Shown here piece by piece: positions 21,351 through 31,500 of a stretch of 64,000 bases of DNA. Both the position numbers and the translations under genes were made by a program. The DNA comes from Molanna angustata (taxonomy: Eukaryota; Arthropoda; Insecta; Trichoptera; Molannidae). The stretch is from assembly GCA_963576475.1 (NCBI GenBank), contig OY754980.1:31868431-31932430 (forward strand). Direction: 5' to 3'. Positions within the stretch are counted from its first letter, which is position 1. Every line of letters starts with the position of its first letter. The notes below the pieces were generated by a model, which saw nothing but the letters and a program-made list of their open reading frames with translations, was not told the origin of the DNA and did not search any database.

Positions 21351-22398
21351 TTAATAAATATTTGAATACCATATTTAAAATATGAAGAAAATAGCGTGCG
21401 CTAGCCCTGTTCTCCAAATTAATCTAATTCATTTAAAAGCGCCACAAAAAATAAGTTTTAGGTTGAGTTCTGTGAATGGCTTAGAAACCTTAAATTGGGT
21501 TCATTGTTCTTGATTCATTTTTGAACGGTTGCTTTAAATGAACGAGAACGAAGAACACAAAACCATGCTCCATGACCTGACTAAAAACTTTTCCCCATTG
21601 TATAGTTGGTAGCAGTACATAGTTGTTTAATACGTACGGAAGTTGGTAATTCTTTGCCTGTTCAAATTTAACTCAATTTAACCATTTGACTATAAAAATA
21701 AACCATTGTATCATTTGTTTGATTGGTTTATTGAACTTTGTTTTAGCAAGAAACTTTACTGTGACTTTTCTTCCGCCCATGTATTTCAAACTCCCCATAT
21801 TCGATAACATAATAAACAAACATACATATAATATATCGATTTTTTATTTTTTTAATTTTATTTATTTGACAACAAACAGAAACAACTACTTAATATAAAG
21901 TAACTAGATAACCTACCCTTAAGTAAAATAATGTAGTGCCCCAATAACAAGGAAGGAATGTGAAGGGGGAAGGAAAGGAAAGGAGAGGAAATAAATTTAT
22001 AGACATGTTTTAAGCTATAAATATGTGAATAAAAATGAAAATAAAAAAAAAGAAATTGTTAGAATATACATAGATATATACACACACATAATTTGTAAGT
22101 ACAAACCAATATACTTACTTATACATGCATGATACATACACACATACATACACACATTCATACACAAATATACATACGCATTTGCATATATACACACTAA
22201 ATTGCTATGTGGGGTTAGGTTTGCGCATTTTATGTAGTGCACAGAGACACCATCCTTCAATATTTTTGCCGATCAACGAACTATCACGCCATGTGATGGT
22301 ATAGTATCCGACAAATAACATTAGATTTTTGCAGAGGTTTTCTTATGAATTATTTTAATAATTTTAATAAACTAAGTATTTTAAATATTTTTTAAAAT
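21351..22398. other. Unassigned DNA with low-complexity segments
   Basis: Includes a purine-rich GGAAA-type strip (21,948-21,990) and a degenerate CATA/CACA region (22,060-22,200). ORFs across these are compositional. No gene seen. Confidence 0.45.
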
Positions 22399-22399
22399 T

Positions 22400-22622
22400 G
22401 CATAGGTATAAGCAAACATTGGATTTTTTCCCTGTCGGGAGTCAAGGGTATTTTTTGAAAAATTTGTAACATCTCAAAAGAGACGAAGTTGGAATATCAT
22501 ATAAAAAAACAGGAACTGATGTTATCATCCGGTTTACGTGATCACTTTATGCACTTGCGCAACGTTCCAATTATTGAGTTCCCTTATCAGTGCAATTTTG
22601 AAAGTTCTATAATATTTTAACA
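22400..22622 (+). mobile_element. Rep-1 element (left end plus body)
   Basis: Left inverted repeat with AAACATTGGATTTTTTCCCT, GTCGGGAGTCAA and AGAGACGAAGTTGGAATAT, then the body with CGTGATCACTTTATGC and GAGTTCCCTTATCAGTGCAA. No right inverted repeat, so truncated or a subfamily. Confidence 0.7.
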
Positions 22623-22835
22623 ATGAGAAACTGATCTTTAAAATAAATATTATTTGGTTCACAAAAAAGACATATAGGAACACAAATGTGAGATAAGTTA
22701 CTAAAAATAAGTGAAAAAAATCATGCTAATTTCTAATTTCTGACTCCTCAACGAAGGTTGGCGACCGTCCGGGCTACATCCACTTTAATGAATTAAATTT
22801 ATTTATTTATTTAAATTTTGGCACATGTTACAAAA

Positions 22836-23090
22836 TAATCTTTTGGTCTAAGAAATTTTCCATTTATTGCTCCTCGACTCTACAACAGTTTACCTTCATC
22901 TCTTAAAGAAATAACATCACAAAAAACATAAATTATGGGAGGACAGAATTAACACATATACTTAGTATTCAACAATAACTACTTAAATAATTCAAAGTTA
23001 AAATTATTAACAACATTTGTAACTATGCCGTATTGTGTTTGCGATGCTCTTTGAGTAACACATAAAAATATTTGATTTGATTTGGGAACC
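22836..23090 (+). pseudogene. LINE C-terminus and 3' UTR
   Basis: FGLRNFPFIAPRLYNSLPSS then LKEITSQKT and a stop: the R-x-Y-N-S-LP closure of a CR1/Jockey-type ORF. An AT-rich UTR follows, ending in AAATATTTGATTTGATTTGG. 5'-truncated. Confidence 0.65.
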
Positions 23091-23274
23091 ATGTGATTCA
23101 TATTAACTACACCAACGTACTTAACTATAGTCTCTTTCTATGGTCTGAAATAAAAATCGCGTCAGAGATTGGATTTATGACAGGTATTATGGCGGACATT
23201 GGGACCTGATTGATCTGTTTTGTGTGAACCCATATGTTTGTTGAGGTAATGATTGTGAGTGCAGAAAGTTGAGA

Positions 23275-23400
23275 TTGTGTACATATTTAGTGTGGAACGG
23301 GAACAGTCACCTGGTTCATAATTGCAAATAACTGTCAATAAAAATTGGAAACTGCTAGCCCTAGAACAGGATTTCCTAGTTGGGCAGCAGTTCTCTACTT
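23275..23400 (+). repeat. Repeat W (LINE-type 3' UTR), left part, interrupted
   Basis: GTGTGGAACGGGAACAGTCA, GGTTCATAATTGCA and CCTAGTTGGGCAGCAGTTC match 36,216-36,340. There the sequence continues directly into what is found here at 23,886, so the intervening LINE is an insertion. A third copy of the UTR is at 27.3-27.4 kb (minus). Confidence 0.8.
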
Positions 23401-23885
23401 ATTATTATTATTATTAAATAATGTTATCAGACAGGCAGCTATGCTGATATGTCGGATCCTTACAACAGTATTCACTTGTTCAGTCTGTCAAGTCTATTTT
23501 TGAACACATTAACACTTTGTGCAACAACAAGTTCCGGTGGCAAACTGTTCCACGCATCCACAAATCTATTGGACAAGAAATGCTTCCAGGGATTCCGTCT
23601 GAAACTGTGTTTATCTAGCTTCAAATTATGACCTCTTAAATTAGTATTTTGGTTGAGGCAGAACATCAGCTTCAATTCAGGGCATTCCTAGTGTTGGTTT
23701 AGTATTTTGAAGGTTTCTATGAGATCCCCTCTCTTTCTCCGTTCCTCAAGAGTAGTGAGAGGCCCAACAAATTGAGATGTTCTTCATATGTTAAGCATCT
23801 GAGGCCATTTCCTAGTTTGATAAACCTTCTCTGCAACCTTTTCAGCATGCTTATATCTTTCTCAAAGTAAGGACTCCAAACTTTC
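23401..23885 (-). pseudogene. CR1-like LINE C-terminus inserted in repeat W
   Basis: On the minus strand: VWSPYFEKDISMLKRLQRRF, IKLGNGLRCLTYEEHLNLLG, RRKRGDLIETFKIL, then NTNLRGHNLKLDKH and FLSNRFVDAWNSLPPELVV. The VWSPY ... LQRRF ... RRxRGDLI ... RGH-x-x-KL ... NRxVDxWNSLP series is the standard C-terminal half of CR1-clade ORF2. One or two frameshifts and stops. The 3' UTR ends in a TAA-repeat tail (TTA array near 23,399-23,416 on the plus strand). Confidence 0.85.
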
Positions 23886-23943
23886 ATTCATTGTTGTCAT
23901 TGTAAATATGGTGTGATAAAAGGTAAATAAATAAATAAATAAA
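23886..23943 (+). repeat. Repeat W, right part, with AAAT tail
   Basis: TTGTTGTCATTGTAAATATG and GTGTGATAAAAGGTAAATAA continue repeat W after the inserted LINE, matching 36,337-36,380. Confidence 0.8.
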
Positions 23944-24515
23944 AGAAACAACGAAAAAATTACAATAATGAAATTTAAAAAAAATTACAAAGTAAAAATA
24001 CAAATTACCAAAATTCCCACAAAGGGAATACCTGTGTGGGTATACAGTATACAATATAAACGGTGTAGGTACTGCCGTTGTTTCCTTCATGTGAAATGCG
24101 CTGCAGTTTCATGGGTAGGTACAGCCAATGCTGAGCATTGGTACAGCAATATGAGAGGATAAAGAAGGGGTTGAGCGTTGACTTAACGGAAACATAATGT
24201 AAATAACGCTGACGCGATAACAGGGACTTATACTGAAAAACAATTCGTTTGTAACATAGTGAAATTTATAAATTACTGGGACAATATTTAAATATGGAAA
24301 ACAGAGCGGACAATTTAAACCAGATATTGACGCTATTTAAATTGACACGGTTTTTCTGAATACGCAAACCACAATACAAGAATACAAGACAATCATACGT
24401 TTGATAGGTAATACGAATGCACAATAATTATATAAACATAGAAACATTCGGACTGAAATTAAAAATATAAGAGACATCAGAAATCCACAAATCCATACAA
24501 TCAAAACAAAAATTC
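23944..24515. other. Unassigned DNA
   Basis: No convincing ORF or repeat. Followed by a T14/A-run/T block at 24,519-24,555 that is itself a simple palindrome. Confidence 0.4.
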
Positions 24516-24568
24516 TTCGAATTTTTTTTTTTTTAAAAAAAAAAAAAAAATTTTTATGAATTATTTTT

Positions 24569-24827
24569 GAATATATTTTTATTATTGCATATGCGCAAAC
24601 ATTGGATTTTTTTCCCTGTCGGGAGTCAAAGATTTTTTTTTAACAGATTTTTAATTATCTCAATAGAGACGAAGTTGGAATATTTATTATAGGATATTGT
24701 AGGCCTACAATAAATATTCCAACTTCGTCTCTATTGAGATAATTAAAAATCTGTTAAAAAAAATCTTTGACTCCCGACAGGGAAAAAAATCCAATGTTTG
24801 CGCATATGCAATAATAAAAATATATTC
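24569..24827. mobile_element. Nearly perfect 259-bp palindrome of Rep-1 ends
   Basis: Two arms of about 120 bp (24,569-24,688 and 24,709-24,827) are reverse complements with, by eye, only one difference, the length of a T-run. They are Rep-1 terminal inverted repeats joined head to head around a 20-base centre containing GTAGGCCTAC. The body found in other copies is absent. It could fold into a very stable hairpin. Confidence 0.9.
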
Positions 24828-25088
24828 GATTACTTACACATTGGTACAAGTACGTAAATAAGACAAAAATGACCTTATAAGTCTGGCGCAATTCAGGGGT
24901 GACTTCTATGCGAAAAATGCATTGTCACCTCACATATAAGAATTGTAGCTTTCATTATTTACAAAAAACCAATTCTCTCAATAGATGGCGTTACAACAAA
25001 ATAAATAAAAAATAATAAGATTGTTGTTCATAATTTCACCCATAGATGGCTGTAGTAAAAATTCCTTATTTTCAAGCGAACAGAATTT
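24828..25088. other. Unassigned DNA
   Basis: Contains two ATAGATGGC motifs (24,983 and 25,042 regions); otherwise nothing recognised. Confidence 0.35.
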
Positions 25089-25094
25089 CAGTAT

Positions 25095-25250
25095 TACAAT
25101 ATATAGAAGTTTCAAAATTGAATTGATAGAGATCTCATTAAAAAGGCATAATTGGTGAACGTTGCGCAAGCGCATAAAGTGATCGCGTAAACCAGCCGAT
25201 GACAGGTCGTAAGCCCTGTAGGTGCCTTGATTTCCCGGTTCTCCTACAAT
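25095..25250 (-). mobile_element. Rep-1 body fragment
   Basis: Minus-strand match to the Rep-1 body: GAACGTTGCGCAAGCGCATA, CCAGCCGATGACAGGTC and CCTTGATTTCCCGGTTCTCC in order. Terminal repeats absent. Confidence 0.7.
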
Positions 25251-25379
25251 AATTATTTTTGGCTTGTAAACTGTTATTTGTTTTATATTATGTTGATGGA
25301 ATGCTTTTTTTGGCTCTAACAATGTAAAAATTATTTTGTATCATTAAACTGTAAATGAGCTGTAGCTTCCCAAAGAAAA

Positions 25380-25870
25380 TAAATAAATAAATAAATAAAT
25401 AACATTTTCGAGCGTGTGCTCATCCTCAGTAACCACTTATTACTAACTTAAAACTAATGACTACTTAACTATGTTGGCGAGCGGACGGAAGAAGAGGGGG
25501 GTGGTGGAGGGGGGGTGATAGTGGGTGTGGTAAATATTTTTATAAGGGGAGAATTTATTGGTGGGTGTTGTATATTTAAAATTTGGTTTTTGGGGGCTCT
25601 ATTTATTTCAATTGATTTTAGAATATCTAATTTTTTCCCCTTATTACACCTATCTAAAATTTCTACGTCTCCGAAATCGAATGTATGTCCTGTTAGTCTG
25701 GCGTGGTCCGCGATATCTGAGTTGATAGAAAAGTTTTTTATTGCCTTTATATGTTCAGAAATTCTGGTTTTTATTTTCCTTCCACTTTGTCCGATGTATT
25801 GGCTTTCACAATTGTGACAATTTAATTTATAGACCCCACTATTGTTCAGCACACTAATTTTTTCTTCCAC
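25380..25870 (-). pseudogene. Penelope-like element: GIY-YIG endonuclease and 3' end
   Basis: The minus-strand ORF 25,870-25,469 (133 codons) is the endonuclease domain of a Penelope-like retroelement. GVYKLNCHNC at residues 12-21 supplies the GIY-type motif and a CX2C pair, QYIGQSGR at 24-31 the YIG motif, and RISEH at 36-40 the conserved arginine and EH pair; ADHARLTGHTFDF and LKSIEI follow as usual. A proline-rich tail then ends the ORF. Downstream on the minus strand the motif TACTGAGGATGAGC and CGAAAATG resembles the end of such elements. The reverse transcriptase is missing: the element is cut at 25,870, where a LINE on the opposite strand begins. Confidence 0.85.
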
Positions 25871-26632
25871 CCACTCGCAACAGAGTCACTCGCTTTACTC
25901 AATCGCAGCACCCATTCACAGTGGACCTTCAACATATACGAACAAGTCGCTTCTCGAACTCCTTTATTAATACAGCAGCCCGACTGTGGAACGATCTTCC
26001 GAATTCTGTGTTTTCACCTTCGTACAACCCGGGTCTTTTTAAAATCCAAATTAATAAACTCTTTTCTTTATTGCAAACTAGTGCGCTTCTTCGGAAGAGC
26101 AAAATGGACCCAAATCCTAATAGCTGGTGTCCCCTACGTAGACATGTTAAATAAAAAAAAACAATCGTATTTACAAAAGTCACAGCAACTCCAACATAGT
26201 TGATATCTTCTCCAACACAAGAGAGGTATTTAAAAAAAAGAATGCTGTTGATTCTAAGTAGAGAGGAGAATTTATGTTGATGTGTTGTTTATAAGGTCAT
26301 GTTTCATTGCTTTTTATTGTTATATGCACAAGTTTCATTACTTTTTATTGTTGTATGCTTCTTTATATTCACTTTGTAATTTTTATTGTTGTATATATGC
26401 TTCTTTATGTTTTTATAGGATTTGTATAATTATGGCTTATTTTTAAAGTTTTTTATTACTGTTTTTTTCTCGGATGCTTTAATATGTTTGTGTGAAATAT
26501 TGATGAACTTCGCACGTTGTGTTCACTTCCAATAGGATGTTGATATTATATAAAATTATTAAGATATACTTTCTTGTATGCGATTGTCAATGTCTGTAAG
26601 TGTCCCAAATAAAATAAAATAAATAAATAAAA
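25871..26632 (+). pseudogene. LINE C-terminus and long 3' UTR
   Basis: An open frame through 26,154 reads TRNRVTRFTQSQHPFTVD, RTSRFSNSFINTAARLWNDL and PNSVFSPSYNPGLFKIQINK. The R-x-R-x-x-x-S-F ... RLWNDLPxxVFxxxYNxxxFK closure is typical of a widespread insect LINE class. The UTR (26,155-26,600) is T-rich and ends in AAATAAAATAAATAAATAAA. Directly abuts the Penelope fragment. Confidence 0.8.
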
Positions 26633-27328
26633 TTAATTGCACATAAATTTATTTTTAATAACTTTTAATTGTTCACTTTTGCACTGACCTTTGCGAACTT
26701 GCTTTGTCTTGTCGGACTCTGCGTACCTTCTTATACGAAGAAAATATATTATCGATACGCCTTTCCTTTTCGTGATATTTTCAAAATCTCTTAACCGCCA
26801 TAAAGCAACGTATTGCCTTGGGTGTCCGCGTAATATTGTTTATTGGTAAACAAATATAAAATGGAATATATTATAAGGGAAATTGTGGCAAAAGGAAAGT
26901 AAAAACCGCTTGGAAATGGAAACAAAAATTTTCGATTTCTTTCCGCATTTCGTCTGCAGTGTCTTTACGGTCCCCTCGAGACCTCCAGTTACTGGTTTAA
27001 GAAGTCCTGTGGACAAAAGGAAAGAGAACCGAGACTATAAAAAGTGATGGAGGGTGCGCCACAACCATAATTGTTTTCCCAGATAAGCGTAATATATTAC
27101 CCGGCTGTACTTTGTTTAAAACAAAATGATATTTATAGCTAATTATATGAAAAATATGTCCCTTTTTATTGGGAACTTTTTCTCGGTCGTAACTGCATAA
27201 TATATTATGTGTCTCTTTTTTCCTATCTCCGAGGATACATACAAACCGACCCACCTACATTATGTACATACATTTCCAACTACAATCTTTATACTCTTAA
27301 AAATAATAATTGGAATAAAAGTGTTTTA
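26633..27328. other. Unassigned DNA
   Basis: An 85-codon minus ORF (27,254-26,997) has no recognisable domain. No repeat match noticed. Confidence 0.35.
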
Positions 27329-27445
27329 TTTTTTTTTTTCATTTATTTGTTTATCAGACTACATTTTACAATAACAATAACAAGTTAATTACTGCTGCCC
27401 AACTAGGGAACCCTGTTCTAGGCTGCAGTTTACAGTTTCGGTGCC
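27329..27445 (-). repeat. Repeat W copy (LINE-type 3' UTR, minus)
   Basis: Reverse complement contains CTAGAACAGGGTTCCCTAGT, TGGGCAGCAGTAATTAACTT and TTATTGTAAAATGTAGTCTG, as in repeat W, with an A-run at its end (T-run 27,330-27,340). Confidence 0.65.
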
Positions 27446-27463
27446 ACTATTTTTACGACCGGA

Positions 27464-27495
27464 ATTGGCGGGAAAAGCGTTTTCCCGCCAAAAAG
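27464..27495. promoter_or_regulatory. Inverted pair of E2F-like sites (palindrome)
   Basis: TGGCGGGAAAA-GCG-TTTTCCCGCCA is an 11-bp perfect inverted repeat (27,466-27,490), and the right half extends to TTTTCCCGCCAAAAA, a classical E2F/DP binding sequence. There is no gene next to it that I can identify, so it may be a chance palindrome or part of a repeat. Function is speculation. Confidence 0.35.
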
Positions 27496-27547
27496 TGTCT
27501 ATTTGCACGACAAATTTTCTGACGTCGTCTATGTTTTTAGGTCATTT

Positions 27548-27768
27548 ATAACCATAGAAAGCGCAGATAAATCAAAATACAAAAATATTTACCTTTGTCA
27601 TTTTTTCAATTGTCATAAAAATGCATCATGGAAACCAACTTGAAGAAAAAATAAATAATATTGGCATCTTATTACATTTACTTAATTTTATAAATCAACA
27701 GTTATAACAAAGTATAAACAAATGTAAATATTTTTATAACTTGATTTATCTGCGTTTTCTGTGGTTAT
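27548..27768. mobile_element. MITE-like element with about 45-bp inverted ends
   Basis: Left arm ATAACCATAGAAAGCGCAGA and TAAATC pairs with right arm GATTTATCTGCGTTTTCTGT and GGTTAT; inner pairing includes AAATATTTAC. Total about 220 bp, no ORF. Target duplication not clear. Confidence 0.6.
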
Positions 27769-29485
27769 TTTCGTATATGGTTGAGTCGTGTAAATAGTCG
27801 TAGCCTTACAGTTTTGTCAGTGACAATAATAGTGTTGAACTGGTTCTCGCTTTATATCAGGTAGGCACACATGTCCTAATAATATGTACTCACAATCACT
27901 ATTTCAACAAACATCTAATAAAAAAAAATATATTATTTTATTTTATCCAACTGCCGATTTGTTCAAGAGAATTTTACTCTGTCAACATATAGACAAAGTA
28001 TCAAGCGGATATACACGAGATTTGTATGCAGTGTCTATATTTTTCACAGTTTTTTTTTTTTAATTTTGAAGTCAAAACCACTTTTCAGCTCCAATCTTGC
28101 TGAAATTTCTTTCCCAGTCTAATCCTACTGAAATTTCAAACCACTTCCCTTTACATTATTTCAGACTGAAGGGACAGCAAGGACTGAAGGGACAGAGGGC
28201 ACTGTTTTTAAAAAGAACTATCTTATTTTTGCTAATTTTTATTTATTCTATTGGATATTTTTACTCATTCTCAATTTATCATAACAAATAAACAGTTCAT
28301 AATTACGAAAACAATTTTCTTGATACGTTGGCATATTGCTTCCCATTTACCTTCTCGAACAACGCCAGATATAAAAAAACTAGTATTACATAATTTGAAT
28401 GAACGCAGGCGATAGGTAAGTTCTAAACAAAAATGCGAAATTGGGACCGGAATTAAGTGTCAATATTAAGGCTCACTATTTACGTTTGTTTCGTTTTTAT
28501 GTAGGTACGCCATACGCAATGTCATTTAGAATCATTGAATAACGTTGAATTCAAACAAAATATCTTATGTCAAGAAGTGCAATAGCGCACACTGTTCTGC
28601 GGTCTTGACAACTTACTTGACAAAACTAATAACGGTGGTGTCGTATGAAATAGAGTTCAACTATCGAATTCAGTTGAACTTGGAATAATACTTTTGAACC
28701 GGGTTCAATTGATTCGTGATTCAACCACGATTCAAGGATTTTTTTTTTATAAATAACACTGTAAGAATGTTTGTCCTCTCTACATGATACTCGTTGAGAA
28801 ATTTGTGTTAGTAAGTATCCTTGAAATTTCGATATCATCACATTCCGCAATTCCATTGCTGTGTAGATTCCATGGCTTATAATGTTATTTCTTTGGACCA
28901 AAATATTACATTGTTCTTAAACTGTAATACTTACAACGTACTTAAATGTACCTAGTAGGTTTCGTTCATAAATGAGTAAGGTTAAGATAAATTTACTTAT
29001 TTTCTCTCCTAATTGTTTAAGTGAATTCAATTTGATTTTATCGATACAATTTATTTCAGAACTAATGACTACTACAAGTATGAGAGTATCATAAATGTTA
29101 ACCAAAGGTCTATTATCTTATATATATTGGATCATGCAACCTAAAAATATGTTTATGTCTTGTAGAATTAGGTCCGGCAGTAGTCGGTTGGTTAATCAAG
29201 GATAATACCAATCATGGAATATGTCCAAACACTTGTAAAACTGTACTTACTTGTGAAATATTTACCCCAGGGCCCTTTATCAATTACCTTTCACTGTTCC
29301 GAACCTAACCCTGGTACACCTACTCGATTTTCATTAGAAATCTCGAATGATGTAAGCTACAAAAAGTGTTGCCCTTCATGAGAATTTTGTGATAGTGCGA
29401 ATTATGAAAGGTATGTACTAATAATAAGAGAATAAGTAAAAAAATCAAAAAAGATTCATAAGTTCTACTTTTTTTATACCTAATT
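27769..29485. other. Unassigned DNA, 1.7 kb
   Basis: No recognisable ORF. 28,150-28,205 has ACTGAAGGGACAG repeated twice, similar in wording to the minisatellite at 49.8 kb. The 91-codon minus ORF at 28,901-28,626 has no domain I know. Confidence 0.4.
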
Positions 29486-29489
29486 TTTT

Positions 29490-29685
29490 ATTTTATTTTA
29501 TTTCGTCATCTCAGCCCTCTCTCAAACAGTAATGGACATAATACACATATGCCTCCACAGTTCTCTATCCTGGGCAGACCAACCGCCTCCAGCTACTCGT
29601 CTTTTATCGTCAGATTGCATTGCTTGAGGTCTTCCAACACTTCTGCCCGTTCTAGGTCGACATAACACGACATATATGAATTATA
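29490..29685 (-). pseudogene. RTE-like LINE C-terminal fragment
   Basis: The minus frame reads RTGRSVGRPQAMQSDDKRRV, AGGGWSAQDRELWRHM and stops. G-R-P ... A-G-G-x-W-x-x-x-A-Q-D-R-E-L-W-R is the closing motif of several RTE/CR1-related LINEs. Related closings occur at 39.1, 56.4 and 57.0 kb. Confidence 0.6.
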
Positions 29686-29698
29686 TTTTTTATATTTT

Positions 29699-29925
29699 TA
29701 GCCCAGAAAGGGATGGCATGACTATGTGAATGTGAATGATATTTTGGCATGACTATGTTAATGTGAATGGAAACATAAGAAGCTTGAACAATCTACGAGC
29801 ATGTATGAGACAGTGCATGGATATAAAGAAAGCCAGGATTGTGGAACAATAGAGGAGTATGTCATTCGGTTCTCTCTGCCTACCCCAAATAGGGAAAGGG
29901 CGTGATAGTATGGTATATTATTAAT
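29699..29925 (+). pseudogene. RTE fragment with internal duplication
   Basis: Terminal RTE coding DNA: GCCCAGAAAGGGATGGCATG, the ACTATG-TAATGTGAATG stretch repeated twice, then GAGCATGTATGAGACAGTGC, CATTCGGTTCTCTCTGCCTA and GGCGTGATAGTATGGTAT. The duplication of about 30 bases and several stops make it a relic. Confidence 0.7.
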
Positions 29926-30186
29926 TTAATACAAAGCAATATAAAGTGTTTATATTGCTAATGCCGGTTGGTGGTATTTAAGGAAGGTATACATACATTA
30001 GTCACTTACGAAGTAAGCAAAGAGAACCGAGCGCTATACTCCATTATTTTTACATACCTACATTCCTGGTTTCATTTACATCTATGCATCGTCTCATAGT
30101 AGGCGAAGAACTTCATTTTATGAGGTTTTCTTAAATAAAAAAAATGTGTCTTCTACGAGATATATAGGTATATTTTCTTAAAAAAA

Positions 30187-30325
30187 CATACATACATACC
30201 ATCACGCCATGTCCCTTACGGGGTAGGCAGAGAGAACCGAACGCCACTTAGTTCTATCTTCACATACATTCATCGCCTCGACAACATTCATACATCGTCT
30301 TATACATGTTCGTCTTATACATGTC
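30187..30325 (-). pseudogene. RTE 3'-terminal fragment
   Basis: Plus-strand reading ACATACATACATACCATCAC, GCCATGTCCCTTACGGGGTA, GGCAGAGAGAACCGAACGCC is the reverse complement of the RTE terminus and tail. TTCGTCTTATACATGT is duplicated at its far end. Confidence 0.8.
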
Positions 30326-30379
30326 TATATTTTATTTTTAACGGAATAACCGTTTCAGCTGACTAGGCTTAAAATAGAA

Positions 30380-30590
30380 TTTTATTTATTTATTTATTTT
30401 ATTTATTTAACTTTTTGTACATAATATAAATAAATATAATGCACACTGGCAGGCTTATTGCCATTAGGCAATTTCTTCCAACCAACCAGATTTCAGAGTG
30501 ACAGTATTACACATGTACATCAACAAAAAATGAAAGCTACAAAAGGACAAATAAAATATACATAACACCAAGATAATTTAGATGGGTCGA
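30380..30590 (-). pseudogene. Family H LINE (copy 5), 3' UTR part
   Basis: Reverse complement of the family H tail: AAAT-type tail (30,380-30,415), stem-loop 30,457-30,472 (loop TAAT on the minus strand) and the UTR up to the SINE inserted at 30,591. Confidence 0.8.
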
Positions 30591-30774
30591 TGGCAGAGCG
30601 GTTATCGCGCTGGGCTAGTAATCCAGTGGTCGCGAGTTCGATTCCTGCCTCGACCGATTTCGTTCACCTATAGCACAAGCATTTATGCTTATTTTAGGGT
30701 ACGTAGGAAGATGTATATGTACTTGTTTAACAAGGACATATTCATTTTTGTTTAAAAAAAATAAATAAATAAAA
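30591..30774 (+). mobile_element. SINE family A (copy 2), inserted in a LINE
   Basis: Complete copy: head GATGGGTCGATGGCAGAGCG, anticodon-position AGT, B-box region GGTCGCGAGTTCGATTCC, both body hairpins and an A-rich end. The interrupted LINE resumes at about 30,775 with AACATCATAGC, matching the uninterrupted UTR at 6.5 kb. Confidence 0.9.
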
Positions 30775-31245
30775 AACATCATAGCAACAAAAAAGGGATT
30801 GGGAAGGAACAAGAAGAGAAAATCGAGATCGGGTGTTTAGGGATAAATAATACGTAGCAAAGGGAAGGAAGGAAAAGGAGAGGGATCAGGTATTTTCTGA
30901 GAGATATCCCTGCTTTAGTCTTCTCTTGAAAATGGAAAGCGAGTTTGACGAAGTTATATCAGGACTCAAATTATTCCAGAGTCTTGCTGAACGCACTTCA
31001 ATGGAAGTGCTGAAAAATTCAGTGTTGTGAATGGGGATAGTTAATGTAGTACGTTCAGCAGATCGAAGCGATAGGCCGTGATTAGGTAATTAGGTGAATT
31101 TGTTTTTAAGTTACTGCGGTGAATTAGGATTAAAGAGCGTATTATATAGAAGTGACATAATATGTATATTTCGCCAATGTCGTATCTTAGGCCAATGGAG
31201 AAGATTACGGTAAGAGGAAATGTGATCGAATTTTGTTTTGTAGGG
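30775..31245 (-). pseudogene. Family H LINE (copy 5), coding part
   Basis: Minus-strand coding from 31,240: DHISSYRNLLHWPKIRHWRN, MSLLYNTLFNPNSPQ (then a stop), HGLSLRSAERTTL, NTEFFSTSIEVRSARLWNNL and RRLKQGYLSENT. Agrees with the copies at 6.2 and 20.7 kb. Two in-frame stops near 31,100. CR1-like; RT catalytic region absent. Confidence 0.85.
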
Positions 31246-31384
31246 AAAAAATATGTACTTATATACTTAGGAACCAGTTGATAAAAGCTTAGTCAACCGA
31301 AACGGTCATACTGTGAAAAAGTTAATGTATTATATTTAAATGAGCAATCAATTTATTTTATTTAAAAACCTCATCCAAAGCTAT

Positions 31385-31500
31385 ATTCGTTGTACAAGCG
31401 CATAAAGTGATCACATAAACCAGCCGATGACAGGTCTTTAGCCCTTTAGGTGCCTTGAGTTCCTGTTTTGCCTTTAATGTTCCAACTTTGTCAGTATTAT
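31385..31500 (-). mobile_element. Rep-1 body fragment
   Basis: GCGCATAAAGTGATCACATA, CCAGCCGATGACAGGTC and TAGGTGCCTTGAGTTCCTG in the same order as the 25.1-kb copy. Confidence 0.7.
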
